DNA of 41,270 nt. Origin: a bacterium (GTDB lineage: Bacteria; Patescibacteriota; Minisyncoccia; Phycocordibacterales; Phycocordibacteraceae). The notes beneath the pieces were generated by a model. It saw only the letters and a list, made by a program, of their open reading frames with translations, was not told where the DNA came from and did not search any database. A program made the translations under genes and the position numbers. Within the stretch, counting starts at the first letter, position 1. Every line of letters starts with the position of its first letter. Of the stretch, positions 40,085 to 41,270 are shown one piece after another. The stretch is taken from positions 1-41,270 of the forward strand of contig JAHFMR010000006.1 of the NCBI GenBank assembly GCA_023267755.1. The letters run 5' to 3'.

Positions 40085-41212
40085 ATGTCTGAAACGACAG
40101 AAGAGAAGAAGGTTGTCGCCCCCGCGGTGACTATCCACCTTCCCGATGGCCATCCGATGGCGGAGCTCCTCGGCGCTATCCCGACGCCGCCAGGCGCCGG
40201 TGACTTGGTCGAGGGCACCATCATCGCGATGGACCGTGGCCGCGTATACATTGACCTGCCTCCGTTTGGTACCGGCCTCATCTACGGCCGTGAGTACCTC
40301 AACGCCGCTGACGTCCTGCGCAAGGCTAATTCGGGCGACACTATCAGCGCTAAGGTTATCGACCCTGCTGGCCGCGACGGCTATATCGAGCTCTCGCTGA
40401 AGGAGGCGCGTCAGGCCGCTATCTGGGGCGAGGCCGAGACAGCTATCCTCGCGCAGACGGTCTACTCGCTCCCGGTGGAGGAGGCGAACAAGGGAGGTCT
40501 TATCCTCACCTGGCAGGGTATCCAAGGATTCCTCCCTGCTTCACAACTCTCTAAGGAGCACTACCCGCGCGTCCCCGAGGGCGATAAAGAAAAGATTCTT
40601 GGCGAGCTTATGTTGCTCATCGGTCATCCGCTCTCGGTGCGCATCATCACCGCTGACGCGAAGGAGGGTAAGCTTATCTTCTCCGAGCGCGCAGAGAACG
40701 AGGCTGAGGAGAAGGCGACCCTTATCGACAAGTACCAAGTCGGCGATACTGCCGAGGGAGAGGTCACGGGCGTGGTCGACTTCGGCGTCTTCGTCAAGAT
40801 TGAGCAAGGGCTCGAAGGGCTCGTCCATATTAGCGAGCTCGATTGGGGTCTCGTAGAGGATCCTCATTCACTCTTCTCAGTGGGCGACAAAGTGCGTGTG
40901 AAGATTATCGAGATTAAAGACGGCAAGGTCTCCCTCTCTATCAAGGCGCTTAAGGAGAACCCGTGGCACACCGCCGCCGAGCGCTACTCCAAGGGGATGG
41001 AGGTGCCGGGAGTTATCATCAAGTACAACAAGCACGGCGCGCTCGCTTCTATCGAAGAGGGTGTTGCTGGTCTCGTACACGTGAGCGAGTTTGAGTCGCC
41101 TGCGGCGCTTCGCGAGACACTCGAGCTCGGCAAGACGTATCCCTTCTCTATCGTGCTCTTCGAGCCGAAGGAGCAGCGTATGACGCTCACCTTCGCCGGA
41201 AAGAAGAAGTAA
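40085..41212 (+). CDS. rpsA: 30S ribosomal protein S1
   Basis: Binds mRNA and helps translation start. The 375-residue protein starts MSETTEEKKVV at 40085; the frame is open further upstream but the conserved part begins after it. Four S1 domains are visible (about 40-105, 122-200, 218-287 and 305-370), the third with the classic GDTAEGEVTGVVDFGVFVKI and LVHISELDW. E. coli S1 has six, so this is a short form. No SD is present. A palindromic hairpin shared with dnaX follows the stop codon. Confidence 0.92.
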   Translation: MSETTEEKKVVAPAVTIHLPDGHPMAELLGAIPTPPGAGDLVEGTIIAMDRGRVYIDLPPFGTGLIYGREYLNAADVLRKANSGDTISAKVIDPAGRDGYIELSLKEARQAAIWGEAETAILAQTVYSLPVEEANKGGLILTWQGIQGFLPASQLSKEHYPRVPEGDKEKILGELMLLIGHPLSVRIITADAKEGKLIFSERAENEAEEKATLIDKYQVGDTAEGEVTGVVDFGVFVKIEQGLEGLVHISELDWGLVEDPHSLFSVGDKVRVKIIEIKDGKVSLSIKALKENPWHTAAERYSKGMEVPGVIIKYNKHGALASIEEGVAGLVHVSEFESPAALRETLELGKTYPFSIVLFEPKEQRMTLTFAGKKK

Positions 41213-41214
41213 GT

Positions 41215-41235
41215 TAGGGACATCGTAAGTCCCTA
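41215..41235. repeat. Palindromic hairpin sharing a core with dnaX
   Basis: TAGGGAC and GTCCCTA around ATCGTAA. The inner 17 bases GGGACATCGTAAGTCCC match those in the dnaX palindrome at 5770-5798 exactly. It starts within three bases after the rpsA stop codon. Confidence 0.8.
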
Positions 41236-41241
41236 GATGCA

Positions 41242-41270
41242 ACCTCGCGGCGCCGGAGGCGCCGCGAGGT
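41242..41270. repeat. Perfect GC-rich hairpin at the window end
   Basis: ACCTCGCGGCGCC pairs perfectly with GGCGCCGCGAGGT around GGA. It may be a terminator stem for rpsA or another palindromic element; a T run cannot be judged as the window ends. Confidence 0.7.

Noticed and set aside
1-41270. Alternative genetic code (TGA as Gly)
   Set aside because: TGA works as a normal stop at several gene ends, for example infB and the SPFH gene, and no protein needs read-through of TGA except the single frameshifted one at the left edge.

Overview
The window reads as a stretch of a small, gene-dense bacterial chromosome of moderately high GC content, most likely from the Candidate Phyla Radiation (Patescibacteria, Parcubacteria-like). 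The evidence is a large set of short VirB2/T4SS-type pilin proteins, compact housekeeping proteins (IF-2 without its N-domain, a DnaX without the zinc module), very short intergenic gaps, and small membrane-anchored proteins of unknown function. TGA is used as a stop throughout, so the recoded SR1/Gracilibacteria-type code does not apply. The placement is inferred from gene content; no 16S rRNA gene is present.

Layout. 1-4734: secreted proteins (a small frameshifted one, a barrel-like one, an 865-residue repeat/PKD protein) and a GIY-YIG nuclease. 4757-6706: tRNA-Gln, a matrixin protease and dnaX. 6825-7238: an isolated half-size DMT/EamA protein. 7278-10387: serS, an FtsQ-like POTRA protein and dus. 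10410-16178 (+): dprA, an EEP-family hydrolase, topA and an RSH (p)ppGpp enzyme. 16189-20003: parB, tRNA-Leu, a peroxiredoxin, miaA, a pilin fused to an M15 peptidase domain, and tRNA-Trp. 20043-20966: a low-molecular-weight phosphatase fused to a HIT domain. 21008-25828 (-): cysteine desulfurase, an inactive HtrA-like protein, clpB and rpmG, closed by a strong terminator. 25894-28139 (+): infB, rbfA and four tRNAs. 28220-30061 (+): an SPFH protein and a membrane partner. 30126-34687 (-): six pilin-type proteins, a membrane-anchored solute-binding protein and a methyltransferase. 34745-35860: a small SD-led gene and a REP-associated transposase (RAYT) flanked by palindromes. 36041-39588 (-): a metallo-beta-lactamase-fold protein, a membrane protein and gyrA. 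39751-41212 (+): a 54-residue peptide gene and rpsA.

Two patterns cut across the genes. First, perfect or near-perfect palindromic elements lie in frame inside housekeeping genes: topA, miaA, the cysteine desulfurase and dnaX. The topA pair carries, with one base changed, the same 13-base core that brackets the RAYT gene. A 17-base core is shared between the palindrome inside dnaX and a hairpin directly after rpsA. This resembles the Rickettsia palindromic elements, but with a candidate RAYT mobiliser in the same window, and is the best candidate here for an undescribed system. Second, most genes have no Shine-Dalgarno sequence and instead a -10-like hexamer 6-11 bases before the start codon, suggesting leaderless mRNAs. 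Five accessory genes (6825, 28220, 29393, 35047 and 39751) instead have strong SD sequences and mostly their own promoters or terminators, and look like a different class of gene.

The secretion-related content (pilins, pilin-peptidase fusion, solute-binding protein, secreted adhesin-like proteins, matrixin) fits an episymbiont that makes contact with a host cell. That is an inference from family knowledge.
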